In this document: positions 35,093 to 48,194 of the stretch, piece by piece
How the letters are laid out: the number at the start of each line of letters is the position of its first letter
Numbering within the stretch: position 1 is the first letter of the stretch
Assembly: GCA_963969595.1 (NCBI GenBank)
Contig: OZ018416.1
Coordinates: 7,642,065-7,706,064 of the forward strand
Direction of reading: 5' to 3'
DNA from: Neckera pumila
Taxonomy: Eukaryota; Streptophyta; Bryopsida; Hypnales; Neckeraceae
DNA: 64,000 nucleotides
The notes under the pieces: model-generated
What the model was told of the DNA's origin: nothing
What the model saw: the letters and a program-made list of their open reading frames with translations, nothing else
The model's database searches: none
Made by a program: the position numbers and the translations under genes

Positions 35093-36230
35093 TTAGTTTG
35101 ATAGGTTTTTGTTTGATTGTTTTGAATTCGTTCCGTCTTGGGTTTTTCCAAAAGTGGAACCCGGTTCCAGATTCTTAGGAGGCCGCCGGCCTGGATTTCC
35201 AGGGTATCTCGGGTGTTAGTTTGATTGGTTGCCTGGATTTCCGGGTGTGCCCTTTTTGCTTTTTTGCTTTTTAGTTTGGGTTTTTAGTTTGGGTTTTAAA
35301 GGGAGGACAGGCTTGTTGCCCTCTCATTCCATTCCAACTCAGTAGAGTGCAGTTTGATTGTGTTATTTTCCTTTCTTTAATCGGAGACCCCCTTGTGGAT
35401 ATTTCTGGATCCGGCTATGTGCACGAGTAAGAGTATTTGCAAGAGTGTTGAAGTGTGAGGAAGATGGGTGAGGAGGAGTCCGGATCTAAGTTAACTGGGT
35501 TTGATCGGTAGTTGGCATTTGAGAGAACTCTGGATCTGTGAAGGAGGATTAGTACGATGTGTCTTTAAACTGTTGGGATAGTAATCCGGTTGATTGAGTA
35601 GCGGAAGCGAGTCCGGCTGTTAACCCGTGCGGAGGTAAGCACCCGCCAAGAGGAAGTCGTTGCTATACCGTAAGGCCTGCCAACTTCCGGATCAGTCTGA
35701 GAGTCTCGAACAACGTTGCTACCGGTTCCGGGTACTTAATCTGTCGTTGTAGTGAAGGAGTAGAAAGTAGATTCTGAGTGACCTATTTTTCGAAAGGATC
35801 ATCTGGAGAGCTGTGAGGATCATTATCTGCCTCTTCCCTGCAGCAAAACCGGAAGAAAGTTGTGTGTCTTTGTGTGTGTGTGTGTTTTGAACTACAAGTG
35901 GTGAGTCCCTAGCCCTCTAAAAGACCAACAGTGGACCCCCTGAAGGTAAAACAAGGGTATAGAAAACCAGAGTTTTGATTCAAAGTTACCGAATTCCGGA
36001 TAAGGACAGATCCGGATTAGATTCCGAAAGATAGTATTATCCGGAAGGAGAAAGGATAAAAAGATTGAGTTACGGATTGCTTGGGGTTTTGTTTTGGAGA
36101 GATATCTGGATAGCCTTAGTTTGCAATAACACCTAGAATTCCCTGGGACGATATTTCGTGTTATCTTAGTTCATCTTTGTGTTAAGGATACTTACGCTTG
36201 GATTGCGCGTACGACAATGATCAGATCCAC

Positions 36231-36431
36231 TTGTGTAGATAATAGAAGTGTTTTTTTCCTTAGAGGTTTTCCAGTATTGTTTATCACTCCTAGAGGCTTG
36301 TTACTGCTGCTACGGCCTTGAGCAGAGCTCCCAGGACATGCTGGTCCTTGGGAATTACCTTGGAAAACACCTTTGCGTGCCATTTTTGAGTTTGTGCCTC
36401 CACGGGCATTTCCTTTCAATACTTGCGACAT
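36231..36431 (-). CDS. Candidate first coding exon of a PATRONUS/securin-like protein (partial)
   Basis: The frame begins MSQVLKGNARGGTNSKMARK, then a Ser/Gly/Gln-rich stretch, then SNKPLGVINNTGKPLRKK. A short basic motif of the form (R/K)-(P/A)-L-x-x-I-x-N-x-(S/T)-G is seen in plant PATRONUS-like securins and related cell-cycle proteins. A donor GTGGAT at 36230-36225 (minus strand) after ACACAA would end the exon at 36231 in phase 0. Downstream exons were not found and would have to lie beyond the retroelement-like insertion at 32.8-36.2 kb, so the gene may be disrupted. The identification rests on one short motif. Confidence 0.3.
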
Positions 36432-36584
36432 GGGTAGAGGAAGTCATTAGACTATGAAACCACGTACAACCACTCCAGTCCTCCTTGTGCACAACAAAAA
36501 TCAACTTAAAAAGAAACAGAATTATGACTCAAATGACTTGCTAAGATTTCATTAGAAATTGGCACCCACAGAACTACTTCGCCC

Positions 36585-37369
36585 TAAAAGCACACTATGC
36601 CCCCCTAAAAGTACGTCAGAAAAGTACTTTAGAGGGATGTATTTATATAAAACTATTTTTTTAAAATAAACAAAAACATTGTTTTGGCTTTCTTTTTGAT
36701 ATTTGTTGTAAGTAATCTTGTAGAGAAGGTATTCTACCACATTTTAATCCAATCTGATGTTTTAGCCATCCTCTATATAGTACTTTACTGACAAAAAAAG
36801 TACGTCAGATTTGCATAAAAAGTACAAAGTACTTTGTAGTGGCCAAATGAACAATCGAAAAGGCAGAATAGTTTGCGCAATGGTAGAGTATTTATTATGC
36901 AAGGGATTCTTGGTGATATTAAGACCACAATTGCAATATCTACTGGATTTTGGAAGTCAGATGGGTATATCTTGTGCGGAGGAAAGAAGACTAACAAAAC
37001 ATTATTTTGGTTGATATTTTGATGAATAAAGCTCCATATATGCATATTATAGGATGGCTAGTGTTTAAATCTCCAAAATTCTGAATATTTTTATGACTTT
37101 TGTTTTTGCCTTTATTTATGAAAAAGTACTTATGGTAAAATTAGTCTTAAACTTTCAACATTATCTCCATTTATTGTTTTCAAATTCCATTAATCCTGGT
37201 CTCTAAGTATATTAATTTGTATAGGTAAGATTCTACAATCATCGACTTAAAGTTTTCCCATGTCATAATGGTTTTTCTACTAAAGTACTTTGAGTACTTT
37301 GAATAGAAAATGTATACTCAAAAGTACTCCTGATTTTTGCCGAAATCATACCTAGTGTAGTGTGCTTTC
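36585..37369. mobile_element. Probable TIR element of about 0.78 kb with AAAGCACACTA ends
   Basis: TAAAAGCACACTATGC at the left is matched by the reverse complement GTAGTGTGCTTTCA at the right. AAGTACGTCAGA and AGTACTTT motifs are repeated inside near both ends. Non-coding. Confidence 0.5.
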
Positions 37370-37554
37370 ACCTTTCGCTTGAAGCTGAACAAATTGCACA
37401 AACATACACAATCCAGAACAAAAATCAAATCAAAATTGTGAGCCTTTAAGCACTAACAAGACTTCAATGAGGTAAACAGAACCCACAATGATAGCTAACA
37501 ACTCACAAACACAACAAAACTCATAAACACAACCAAACTCACAAACGCAATAGC

Positions 37555-37797
37555 TCACCTTGCAAAGAATGAGCAATCTTCAAATGGTGGAGTTGCAGCG
37601 GCTCTGGAGGCGCGCGACAGAGGGGAAACTCCAGAGGCGCGCGGCGCACAAACTGTAACCATCAACGGTGCTTGACAGCCCACCATCGACACATCGACGG
37701 CCCTTGTTTTCCTAAGTGAAGCAGATGAACGGTAGGGAAGGAGGTATGGCCAGATCAACGGCAGGGAAGGGGGGCATTTTAATAGTGGTAACAACAT
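37555..37797 (-). other. Small GC-rich island with an open frame
   Basis: A GC-rich patch with a direct repeat of GGCGCGCG (37610 and 37637) and an 80-codon minus-strand frame without recognisable motif. It could be a promoter or 5' exon for the minus-strand exon at 36.4 kb, but no splice evidence supports that. It is preceded by ACAAACTCA-type short repeats at 37497-37550. Confidence 0.25.
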
Positions 37798-38641
37798 CTT
37801 TTCATGAGATAGTCATTTATGCCTGGATTGAGGGTTTTATACCCTTTAGAATCCAAATTCACCATTTCCATTTAATACTATTTCTAGAGTGTACTTCTTC
37901 ACCCTTTCACTCTTTCACCTTCTAACCTTTAAATGACCTTCAAATGCATTGGTTCTTCTAACATTTTGATTTATTTATATAACATTTGGAAGTTGATGAA
38001 ATGTTTTTATTTATTTATTTTGAAATAACTTAAACAAACAATTAAGCTCATGTTTGTACTGAAATAAATTTCATAATTTGTTTGTCACATTCATCTACCA
38101 ACACGGATAATTCTAGGATAATTCACATCTAAATTATAACTACAATGTATGTGAATGGTGAGTTGTTACGTGTATTTGAAGATCTTTAGAGGTGTTATAA
38201 GTAGAAAATGTATCAATATTGTATACCATTTGGCACCAAGTTGTATGTTTGGACAATACAAAGCCTTACATGAAGGAATTTAAAGATCTTAAGAAATTAG
38301 TATAACAATATCATAAAATCGGAGATTTCATAATATTTTTGGCTGTACAAATCGTGCAATTGGCTAAGTGAAAGAATAAAAAATTCAATGCTCTAAATAT
38401 TCTGTATAGACAACATGATTATAGATAATTTTGCACCAGAGCTACATTAATTTCCTTGTACTATTGACAATTCTTTTAAATGTGAAAATTATAAATGTTG
38501 AAAAATGAAACATTGAAGATTAAAAATCTTGAAACGTGTGAGATTGCAATAGTTTTCTTGTTAACTTGTAAAACTGTAATTAACAAATAAATCTTTTTAA
38601 ATTTTAAACTTATAATTCAACATTACGAACTTTAAAAGTTG
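37798..38641. other. AT-rich DNA, no gene seen
   Basis: No recognised feature. Confidence 0.55.
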
Positions 38642-39370
38642 GGTGGTTGCAAGAAACACCGACCATTTTCCGTAGCGTTTTCCACAGTACTCATTTTTTT
38701 TCCAGGAGTACTGTATAATTAGAAAATCAATTTTAAAAAATTGAAAAAAATCTGTTTTATGTATACACCTTTAAGAAGAAGGTACCCTAAGAAGGAAAAG
38801 TGTAGAAAAATTCTTTAAGTAGGAGAACTAGAAAAGTGCAAAATCTCATGAAAATAGGGACTTTTACATTTTAATTTGTAAAAAATAGAAAAAACAATTT
38901 AAGAAAAAAATAAAAGTTGGCAATTTGGAAGAACTTTATGATGAAGAGATTTCACCAAAATGATGATCTTCAAACCATCTTCAATGTTTAGAAATGCGTG
39001 CGCAAAGGAGCCCTGTTAGCACGCATGTGGAGGACATAAAATAAAATATTTTTAAATTTCCTTTGGTAGAAACTTGACTTTCTAATATGGAATAGACCAC
39101 ACAAATTTTAGCTCTAGATCATAAATTTTGATCTCTCCCCAGTACTAAAACCCCCTAAATTGCAAAGTGTGACAAATGAGCTAAATTGAAATTTAAATAT
39201 AAAATGATTTTTGAAAATTTCTGAAAAATAAGGAATCTAAATATGATCAAGTTAGCCATCTCCAATAAAAATTTCAAGTTAATTGGATTCATGCTTCAAA
39301 AGTTATAGCCAATGACAACTCCTTCACTTCAATTGTGACGCAAAATAGTACCGGTGGTTCTTACAATCAC
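38642..39370 (-). mobile_element. TIR element of about 0.73 kb, reverse copy of 31119-31872
   Basis: The ends GGTGGTTGCAAGAAACACC and GGTGGTTCTTACAATCACC match, in reverse, the ends at 31119 and 31872. AAGTTG stands on both sides (38634 side and 39371 side), a possible target-site duplication. The interior aligns block by block with the forward copy. Confidence 0.7.
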
Positions 39371-40576
39371 CAAGTTGTACTTGCAAATTAATATCTTTTT
39401 TGTAATGCTTTTAATATGATGATTTTTCAAAATAATATTATTTAATTATAATATTTTAATTTTGGAGATACTCAAAAAATTAGATTTTTGAAGTTATTAG
39501 AAATGAAATAACCTTTACAATCTAATCATTTATCAACTATGCATGATACCAATTGTATAAAGGTTGCTATTATGTGAGCATAGGAGTGTGAGTCCATAAA
39601 CTTAGAATACTACACATCTATATTATAAGTGTATATACTATAGAAATCGTCTGTGATTATAGGATATATATGTTACAAATATCTATATTATAGGTATTTA
39701 TGATATATACAATTTCTATAGTGTGTGTATTGTAGGTTCAATGCTCACAAGCTTGCATTTTTGGGCTCACATACTAGCACCGTTGTTTTTATTTTTGTTA
39801 GAAGATTACAGAAATTTTAAATTTTAAAATGAAATTTTAAATTTTAAATTAACATTTTAAATCATTGAAATTGAATAATCTTAAATTTTATGAACTTGCA
39901 CGTTTTTTAACTTGCAAAATATATAAAACTGTTATTTACAAACTTAATCTTTCTAGATTTCTAATCTTATTTTGGAAGTTGATCATGAATTCATTCCACT
40001 TTGAAACTATACAAAAAAGAATAGAAAAGATGTATAATAAGATTAACTATCTCCCCAAAGAGGCAAGCAGCCCCACCTTGGATCCCCCCGAGTAGAAAAT
40101 CAACAATCATTTGATGAGATTAAAAAAAAGGGGCTTCTCTTTGCTGCCGTCAATTGAAATTTAAAAAAATGTCAATTATGTTGAAGCAGTTGGCTACCCC
40201 GCATTGAGAGATTAGAGTCATATATCTAATCGCCATGGCATTTTGCATACCTTCAAGATCTCAATGGAGATAAATAATGGTTTGATTTCTTGCTTAATCT
40301 CTCTTTTTGTTGTATTTTACACAATAATAAAAATATGGATTGAAGTAGTTTCAAAATTGAACAAACAACATTGAATACCACCACCAACAAAAAAACTCTA
40401 ATCACAAACATAAAGCATTGAATTCTTACCTTTGTCTCAGACTGGAATTGCTACTACGACGTCTGGAACCGCTATTGCTTTTATTCTGATTTCAAGTCGC
40501 AGCTCGCCTGATTTCCAATCCTCTTTAAATCTCCATCAAATATGAAATTTGCATTTCTTTCCTTCTTTATAACTTT

Positions 40577-40874
40577 CACTAGGAAAAATTTCAGCCCTCG
40601 AAGGGCTACGAGTTTTGCACCCCAGTGCTGCAATTATAGAAAAAAATAAAAATAAAAAATTATTTTTTGTTTTAAAAAATTTAAAGTGCTGACGTGGCAC
40701 TATTAGTGCCTCGTAAGTGCCACATCAAATTTTTTATTTTTTCAATATTTTTTTTCCAAAAAATAATTATTTAAAAATAAATAAAAATTCTGTGATATCA
40801 CTATAAGGGTGCCGAAAATCAAACATTGGCAGCCTCATTGAGCACGTCATTAAGGCCTGAGACTTTTCTTAGTG
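40577..40874. mobile_element. CACTA-type MITE, 298 bp
   Basis: The left terminus CACTAGGAAAAATTTCAG is matched by the right terminus CTGAGACTTTTCTTAGTG, whose reverse complement starts CACTAAGAAAAGTCTCAG. The CACTA/TAGTG ends are diagnostic of the En/Spm superfamily. The interior holds a GTGGCACTATTAGTGCC palindrome. No transposase. A 3-bp target-site duplication is not clear. Confidence 0.7.
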
Positions 40875-42829
40875 TATGCTTTTAGAGGGTTGGGTACTAG
40901 AACATCTTTGCTCTTTTTTCCGTATTTGGAAAATATTATGTGTAGATATCAAAGGTTAGTGACTAAAGAGCATCAGTGTACAGATGCTTTAAGAATCGCT
41001 AAAAAAGAGGGATTTTGGGGCACGCCTGCTATGCACTTTCTATAGATGTGTGATTTTCCTCTTCTTCATATATAGTATCCTTTATAAAATGAATCCCCTT
41101 TAAGGAAGCATTCATTCTTCTCTCTGACAATTGCATCTCGAAAGATTGCATCTGCCATTTCATCTTAAAAGTTGTGATGGAAGCAAGTCAAGTCTACGGG
41201 GTTATCAAGTATTGTGTACTGAAGATTGATTGCTTTGTTTGTTTGAAGGTCTCTCTACGCAATGTAGATCTAAATATAAATGTTTTTTGAGGATGTTGCT
41301 GAAGAGATATTCTAATTTCCTTTTGTTGCCACAGCTCTTGCATTTTGTTCTTGTAGTCAGTAGTTTCCATCTTCATTTCAACCTCCCAAATGAATGAGTT
41401 TTCCAACTGTAGGAGGGATGCACTTGTGTCTTAAGTTCCGTCAAAAAGAAATTTCTTGTTTATAGAGAATGAATGAAGATTTGTATTCAAACATTTCTTG
41501 CAAGAGCCTTTGCAAGTTCATTGCACCTCATATTTTGTTACAATGGTAGATTTGAATGGCACAAGTTTCATAGAAAGAAATTGCATGTTTACAAAGATAC
41601 TTGAATCATAATTGCAAAGATGGAATGAAATAGAGATTTTGTGTCCTGGTAACTATGATAAAAGCTTTAATGGTGTATGAGGATTTGGTGTTGTTCACTC
41701 CCTTGAATATTTCTAACTAGTAAAATTGGTTCCATTTGTTGTGCTCTTCGTAAATTTATCAAACCACTGGTGTGAATACAAATCTATATATTGATTGCCG
41801 TGCTCATGAATTTAGTTGAGTAGAGAGTGATATACAATAAGCTTGTTTAATATTAGAGTGTGCTTGAAATCTTAATGTTGAAATTTTATGATAGTTATAT
41901 AATATTTTTATTTTTCAAATGTTTTTCAAATGACAAAGAAGGAGAAGGAGACATGAGATTGAAGGTGAGGTTGTTAAAGAGATTAGGGTTTAAGATTGAA
42001 TGTAAGAGTTGTACATTCAGTGGAAAAAATGGATAAAGTATTACTTTCAACATTTGTATAAAATATTTGCAATCAATGGAAAATTGACATGTGTACCCTA
42101 TTTATAAATCATGTATGTTTTTTATTGTTTTTTAAAATGCTTTGTCACTATCACTTGAACAAAAAAGGCGATAATTTCATATATACACATGGCACTATAT
42201 ACATAGCATTATATACATGTCAAGGTTATAAAATTAACGATATAACCTTAAAAATTCAAATCTATAATCATTTTCAAAGCTATCATTAGGTATTGTAGTC
42301 TTTTTTAATCTACATTGAATATAATTAAGTACAAAAATCCAAAATAAAATAAAATGAGGTCATTTCAAGTTTCTTGATTTGTTTTGTTCATTTTACTATA
42401 AGTCAATATGCATGTTATCATTTTCATAGAATTCATTTCAAAATATGTATCAAAATTATCAATTAAATATCAAGTGCTCTATGTGCACATATGTTATACA
42501 ATTAAAGTAGAATACATCCAAATTGTAAAGTCATTGGAACATTTATAGCTTGAAAATAGTAAAAAATAATCTCCTGAATAAATAATAGTTTTAAATTTTA
42601 AGCCTATTGAATAAAAAAGAGCCTTTTTAGTTGAATTTATAATACTTCATCAAACTAATAATAATACCAAAATACATATCCAATTCAACCAATAAAAAAT
42701 AATTACTTCAAAAATAAACTTCAATCTGCAAATTTGATTTTTTTAGTATTTGAACTTACAATTTGCAAGTTGTTAATTCTATAAAATACCCATATGGTTG
42801 TTGCATTTGAAATTTTGACAATTTGATCA

Positions 42830-42936
42830 TTTGTAAAAAAATTCAATTCAAGTTCAATCAATATTTTTAAAATTTGATAATTTGTAAAAAAATTCAATTC
42901 AAGTTCAATCAATATTTTTAAAATTTGATATTTATT
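42830..42936. repeat. Two-copy tandem repeat, 51-bp unit
   Basis: The unit starting TTTGTAAAAAAATTCAATTC at 42830 recurs at 42881 with almost no change. Because 51 is a multiple of three, an artificial repeat appears in the minus-strand frame. Not a gene. Confidence 0.8.
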
Positions 42937-44979
42937 CAAATAAAATAATCTTTAATTTTTAAGATTTATGCTTATTTTACCAAACTACTAGTGTAGTTTA
43001 GTTTTTGCTCTAACCGTCAAAATTCAAGACCACAGTAGAAGAATTCTTAAACGTGGAAGATTAAATAGTCTATTGTTATGTGTGTAAAGTCACTTTTCAA
43101 ATAGAATTAGGAATTAAAATTACACATACCTGGATTTGATTTTATTACTCTTGTTTCTAGGTATTACTTATACTATTAACTAGATGGTTGTTGTCCCAGT
43201 CTTGTGTAGTGTTCTATTGGCCTAGGACTATTATTTTAGACAATAGTTCAAATTTGGTTCATTTGTGATGTAGATGTCTGCACTATCATCTAATCAAATT
43301 GCCAAGATAGTATTTTTTAAAAAGTTCCTTAATTAATGCCTTTATATGTTTAAATCAATTTTATTTGGTCATTGTTCCCTTTTTAGAATCTATCGGTGTT
43401 GCATTTCAAATGCACAATGCCTAACATTTCTATCTATGTCAATTATTCCTATTGTATAGAAGTATGAAAGTTAAATTTTTTACCAATATTCAATTATTTA
43501 TCTTTTTAGTTTTGAACTTGAAAGTCCAAATATTCAGATCAAATAGTCCAAATACACATATAACATCAATAGCACCAAACCTATATGCAAAATATTAGTC
43601 CAATTTACAATAGTGCTCATATATTGGTTCTACAATTATGCAACTAATTCTATGACCATCTGATTCAGCTCAATACTGCAGACAAGTCACTTGTTGCTCC
43701 ATTTAGGATTTTTATCAACTAAACAATCAATATGCACAACCATTCAAAATTCAATCGCAATATATATTCAAATATGAATGCCAATATTATCAAGACTGTT
43801 GCTCTATCCCTAATCTCATTCATGTATCACCTTGGTGTGTTTTCAATTACTACTTATTTCTAAAAAGAAATTGGCTATGACTTCAATATACTTTGTAAAA
43901 ATCTTTGGGAGTCATGAGACTCTCAGTTGAGAAGGTTTCACGCTTACACTCTTAGTAGTTTGCAATTTAACATACAATAGCTTTGTACAAACTTCAATCA
44001 TAACAAAAAAAAATTATATAGCACCTATAAACAAATTTCCTCTAGACATCCCTCTTTTAATTCAAATTTCAACTTTATTTGTCTTTTTCCTACATTGCCA
44101 ACTACTCAATTTTATAAGTACCAATGAGATATCATATAGGAATCTCAATCAATTCAAATTGCACCCTAATAATACATTCAAACTACACCCTAAAAATACA
44201 TACAATTTCAATCCTTCAGCAAACAATAACTAGTAGCATAAGTACCCACTCACAGCAATTGCTCGTAAGCAAGCGCCGACAACAATTTTAGACAATTTTC
44301 AACAATTTTGATGCCATTAAAATTTGTGAATCAAAATATTTACCAAAATCTTGGTAAATATTAACCTTCCAATTTTTTTACAAAGTGAATTATATTCACG
44401 CAATAAGCAATAGACAAGGTAAGCACAAGAATATATACCATATATTAATATAAAACTAACATATACAAGTGAATCTTATCGTCAAAATAAATTTAATATT
44501 AAGTTTTCTAATCATATTTATGATCCTTTCAAGGAATGGTCACCCTTCCTCTAAAACGATATGTTGACGGTTCACTTTTCACACAAGTAATTATTTTCAA
44601 GTTATTTTCCTATCTATACTCACATTTAGGAACAAAATGTCTCTTTTTTTTCAAAAAAAATGGAAATACTGGTTTCTAATTAAAAATTATAACTACAACT
44701 AGTAAGGCAAATAGTTTTTTGGGAAATAAAGTTGATTCAACTAGTTTTTTGTTTTGGGGATTCCAACATAAATTTTTTTGGTTAACTTGCTGAAATAATA
44801 GTATTTTTATGCAATTAACGCAAGTGAGATTTGATACCAAAAAATTTAGACCATAGATGGTTTTCTTCCAATAGTTGCAATGAGAGACAAATTATGCTAC
44901 ACCAATCTAATTAATTTGCTTGACAAAATAACAATTTAGTTTTAAAAGATTATTTATAATCCTAGAGATTTCACCACAA

Positions 44980-47000
44980 GAAGCTAGTATTCAATTCTAG
45001 AAAGACAAAGGGCCTTCTGGTCAAGACAATAAAGATGAAATGTTTCAAGTTTGGTATTTCATTGAATCCGGCCGAATACCAGTTTATTGTGCCTTATGGA
45101 AAATTTCTAGGTCATATTGTCAGTAAGAAAGGTAATAGCACAAAGTAGCCAAAATATCCAAATTTCTTGGTCATTTTAGTTATTACCGTTGGTTTATAGA
45201 AAATTATGCACAAATTGTTTTATCTTTGATCGCCCTTCTTAAAAATTAGAAATAGGCATTAATCCTATTTCAACACTTGAGTGTGAAGAGGCCTTATTGA
45301 AATTAAATCCAAAGCTGGTAATGTCTTGTTTTAATTTTCCCAAATTGGAATAAACCATTTTATGTTTACATGGATGCGAGTAACGTAGCAATGGGGTGTG
45401 CCCTAAGTCAAAACAACAAATCTAACAGAGACCGCCCTATTTATTACGCAAGTCGCCAATTTATACAAGCCAAAAAAAATTATACAACTATAGAAAGGGA
45501 GGTCTTGGGTATGGTATATATACTGTCCAAATTTTTTTCATAACCACTTGGATATAAATTCACCATTTATGGAGATCATGATGCAGTTAGGTATGTGATC
45601 AATAAGCCCTCGTTCAGTGGCCAATTTGCTAGGTGGGCATTGCTCTTGCAAGAATTTAATTTTGACATAGTTGTTCATCTTGGCAATTAATACTCCAACG
45701 CCAATTCCCTTTCACGTATAGAGGAACCCTTTGATCCAAATGGGTCAATAATTGAGGATGACATTCACAACACTGACCTACTTGAAGTTGATATCATTGA
45801 CACAGAATATGCTGATATTTTGAATTATTATATTTCTATCAATTTGGTTTCGAAGGATTATGGGGTGAAATAAAGGCAAGCCTTTATTATAAAAAGTGCC
45901 CCTTATACTTTCTTAGATAAAACATAATAATGTTCTTCCAATTGCATCTAAATGCAAGAAAATTTGATCAAATTGGGTCATGATGGAGTTTTTAGGAGGT
46001 GTATCTATAAAAGTGAAATAAATGACATTTTGCAAGGTTGCCACTCAAATGCATGTGGTGGCCATTTTGCTAGCATTTTCACAGCATAAAAGGTGTTGTT
46101 GGCGGGTTATTGGTGGCCTTCCTTGTTTAGGGACATCACAAATTTGCAAAAAAATGCAATCCTTGCTAGAGGGTGGATAAGCCTTTACCTTCTATGGCAA
46201 TGCCATTAATATCCCTTATGCTTTGGCCCCATTTGAAAAATGGGGAATCAATTTTGTGGGCCCTATTGCTCCAACCACAAAGTATAGGTGTAAAAAGTAT
46301 ATTTTAGTAGCTACTGACTATACCACAAAATGGACAAAGGCAGTGGCCGCCCATAATGATGATGCCAAAACTGTGGCACAATTTTTATATAAAAACATTA
46401 TATCACAATTAGAATGCCCAAAAGAGTTAACTAGTGACTAGGGCAGGCATTTATTAAATGCCACTATTGAATAGTTAATTGATAGGTTTTTAATTAAACA
46501 TAGAAAAAAAGCCCCTTATCACCATTGTGCTAACGGGCAAACGAAAAAAATGAATGGGATTTTGTTTAAGATTTTAACCAAGACTATTAGTGGCGCCGTC
46601 ACTAACTGGATGAAAAGCTTTGGAGTGCATTATAGGTGTATAAACCACCTACAAGGGCACTACAAAATTCTCTCCATTCCAATTAGTGTAATTAAAAATT
46701 GCAATTGAAAACAAATTGGGCGATGAGGATAGTATATAAGTGAGATTAACCAATTTGGAAGCCCTTGATGAAAAGAGGAGAGAGAGGCATATTTAAACAC
46801 TTTAGCTATCCAAAATAGGAGAAAATCTTATTATGATTCAAAATTGCTTCCTAAGGAGTTCAAAGTGGGTAGTTTGGTGTTATTACATGATATCCATTTC
46901 TTCAAGTTTCCAGGCAAACTACAAATGCATATGATTATATTACTAAATGGCTATTTGACAATTGTCACTAGTAACGCAAGAAGTTAAAAGATAAGTCTCT
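44980..47000 (+). mobile_element. Decayed Ty3/Gypsy retrotransposon pol region
   Basis: In order: the end of reverse transcriptase (near 45040-45140, FGISLNPAEY and KFLGHIVSKKG); RNase H (45340-45720, YMDASNVAMGCALSQ, YTTIEREVLGMVY and a degenerate NANSLSR); the integrase zinc region (46020-46120, including CGGHF and GYWWPSLF); the integrase core (46223-46650, FEKWGINFVGP, ILVATDYTTKW, TSD followed by a stop, GQTKKMN); then a chromodomain-proximal tail (near 46860, FKVGSLVLLHD). The first catalytic Asp of integrase is Asn and the catalytic Glu is Lys, and several in-frame stops occur. gag, protease and most of RT are absent. No LTRs were identified. Confidence 0.85.
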
Positions 47001-48068
47001 CTTAAAATTTGTAGTCAATAAAAGATAAAGACCTATGAGCAATTATTGTGTAGAATGGGATGCAAAATATGCTTTGTTTTGCTTTATATTTATTAGATAT
47101 ATATTTTAGAGCTGTAATTTACATGTATCATACAATATATGAAAGACTAATCCATGTGATAGTGACTGAGGATATAATTGAGATAAGTTGTTGATTAGCT
47201 CTACATTAAAGAAGGATAATTGTACATACTTGCAAGATGGATTTTGGTACTATAATGATGTAACAATGATTTTTTTAATACCTTTGAGAAGTAATCGTAT
47301 AAGAAAATTAGGGACAAAAACATTTGTCATGGTTTTGTAGCCTAAAAGATCTTTATTGATCGATAAAACAAACTTGAATTTATGTTTTTTCAATTAATAG
47401 AAGAATTAAGCATTTAAAATATTGGATTAGTGGAAAAAAAATAATAGCTATTGAATGGTCATTGTGCTTTGGAAGATTTTGTGTAATGGAATATGTAAAT
47501 TGGCTTATTAAAGCTTGCTTTGTTTATCCTTATTTCTCTATAGTTTTGATTGTTGTGGTTGCAAAAACAATTGTCATTTATTAGCTTCCAATGATAATAT
47601 AATAAAATCAAGAAGATTTCATTACTTCATAATTTTTTTGAACATGATTGGAAGCCAATTTCAAGAGAATGAGTTTAAAAAATTAAAAGCATTTTAAAAC
47701 AAAGATACTAGTTACCTAACGATTGACAAAGATTTACTATTTATATATTGACAATTGCCATGAACTATTGTGCATTGAGTTATATCATTCCAAATTAGCA
47801 TCATTAAGATATAAGAAGGTTGGTTTTATACAAGTTTGACTAAACTTGTTGATTGAATGATTTAGTTATTAATCCAATCACTAAATGTGCAGACGATTGA
47901 AGTAATAATAATCACTTTTACAACCTTTGGCAATTCCTAGAATTATAATGAAACTATTATTGAATTGATATTTTATCTTAAATTTAAAAATTCTAATTAA
48001 TTTGACTGATTTAAAAACCTAATTGATAGCTAGTATTTCTATAATAGAATAAGAAAATTTCCATACCT

Positions 48069-48194
<126 letters not shown>

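Larger units (their letters stand above)
32760..36190 (+). mobile_element. GC-richer, CCGG-rich retroelement-like insertion
   Basis: This block differs sharply from its surroundings: GC is higher and the words CCGGA and TCCGG recur throughout. It holds one open frame (33192-33941) and a decayed downstream reading frame to 35092. Its right part has a (TG)n tract at 35870-35883 and a stretch (CCCTGGGACGATATTTCGTG, later GATTGCGCGTACGACAA) like sequence flanking pol in some plant Gypsy elements. LTRs were not identified. The limits are approximate. Confidence 0.55.
39371..44979. other. Very AT-rich gene-poor DNA
   Basis: No gene was recognised. It contains the CACTA-type MITE (40577-40874) and a short tandem duplication (42830-42936). 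Long A and T tracts throughout suggest old transposon debris. Confidence 0.55.
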
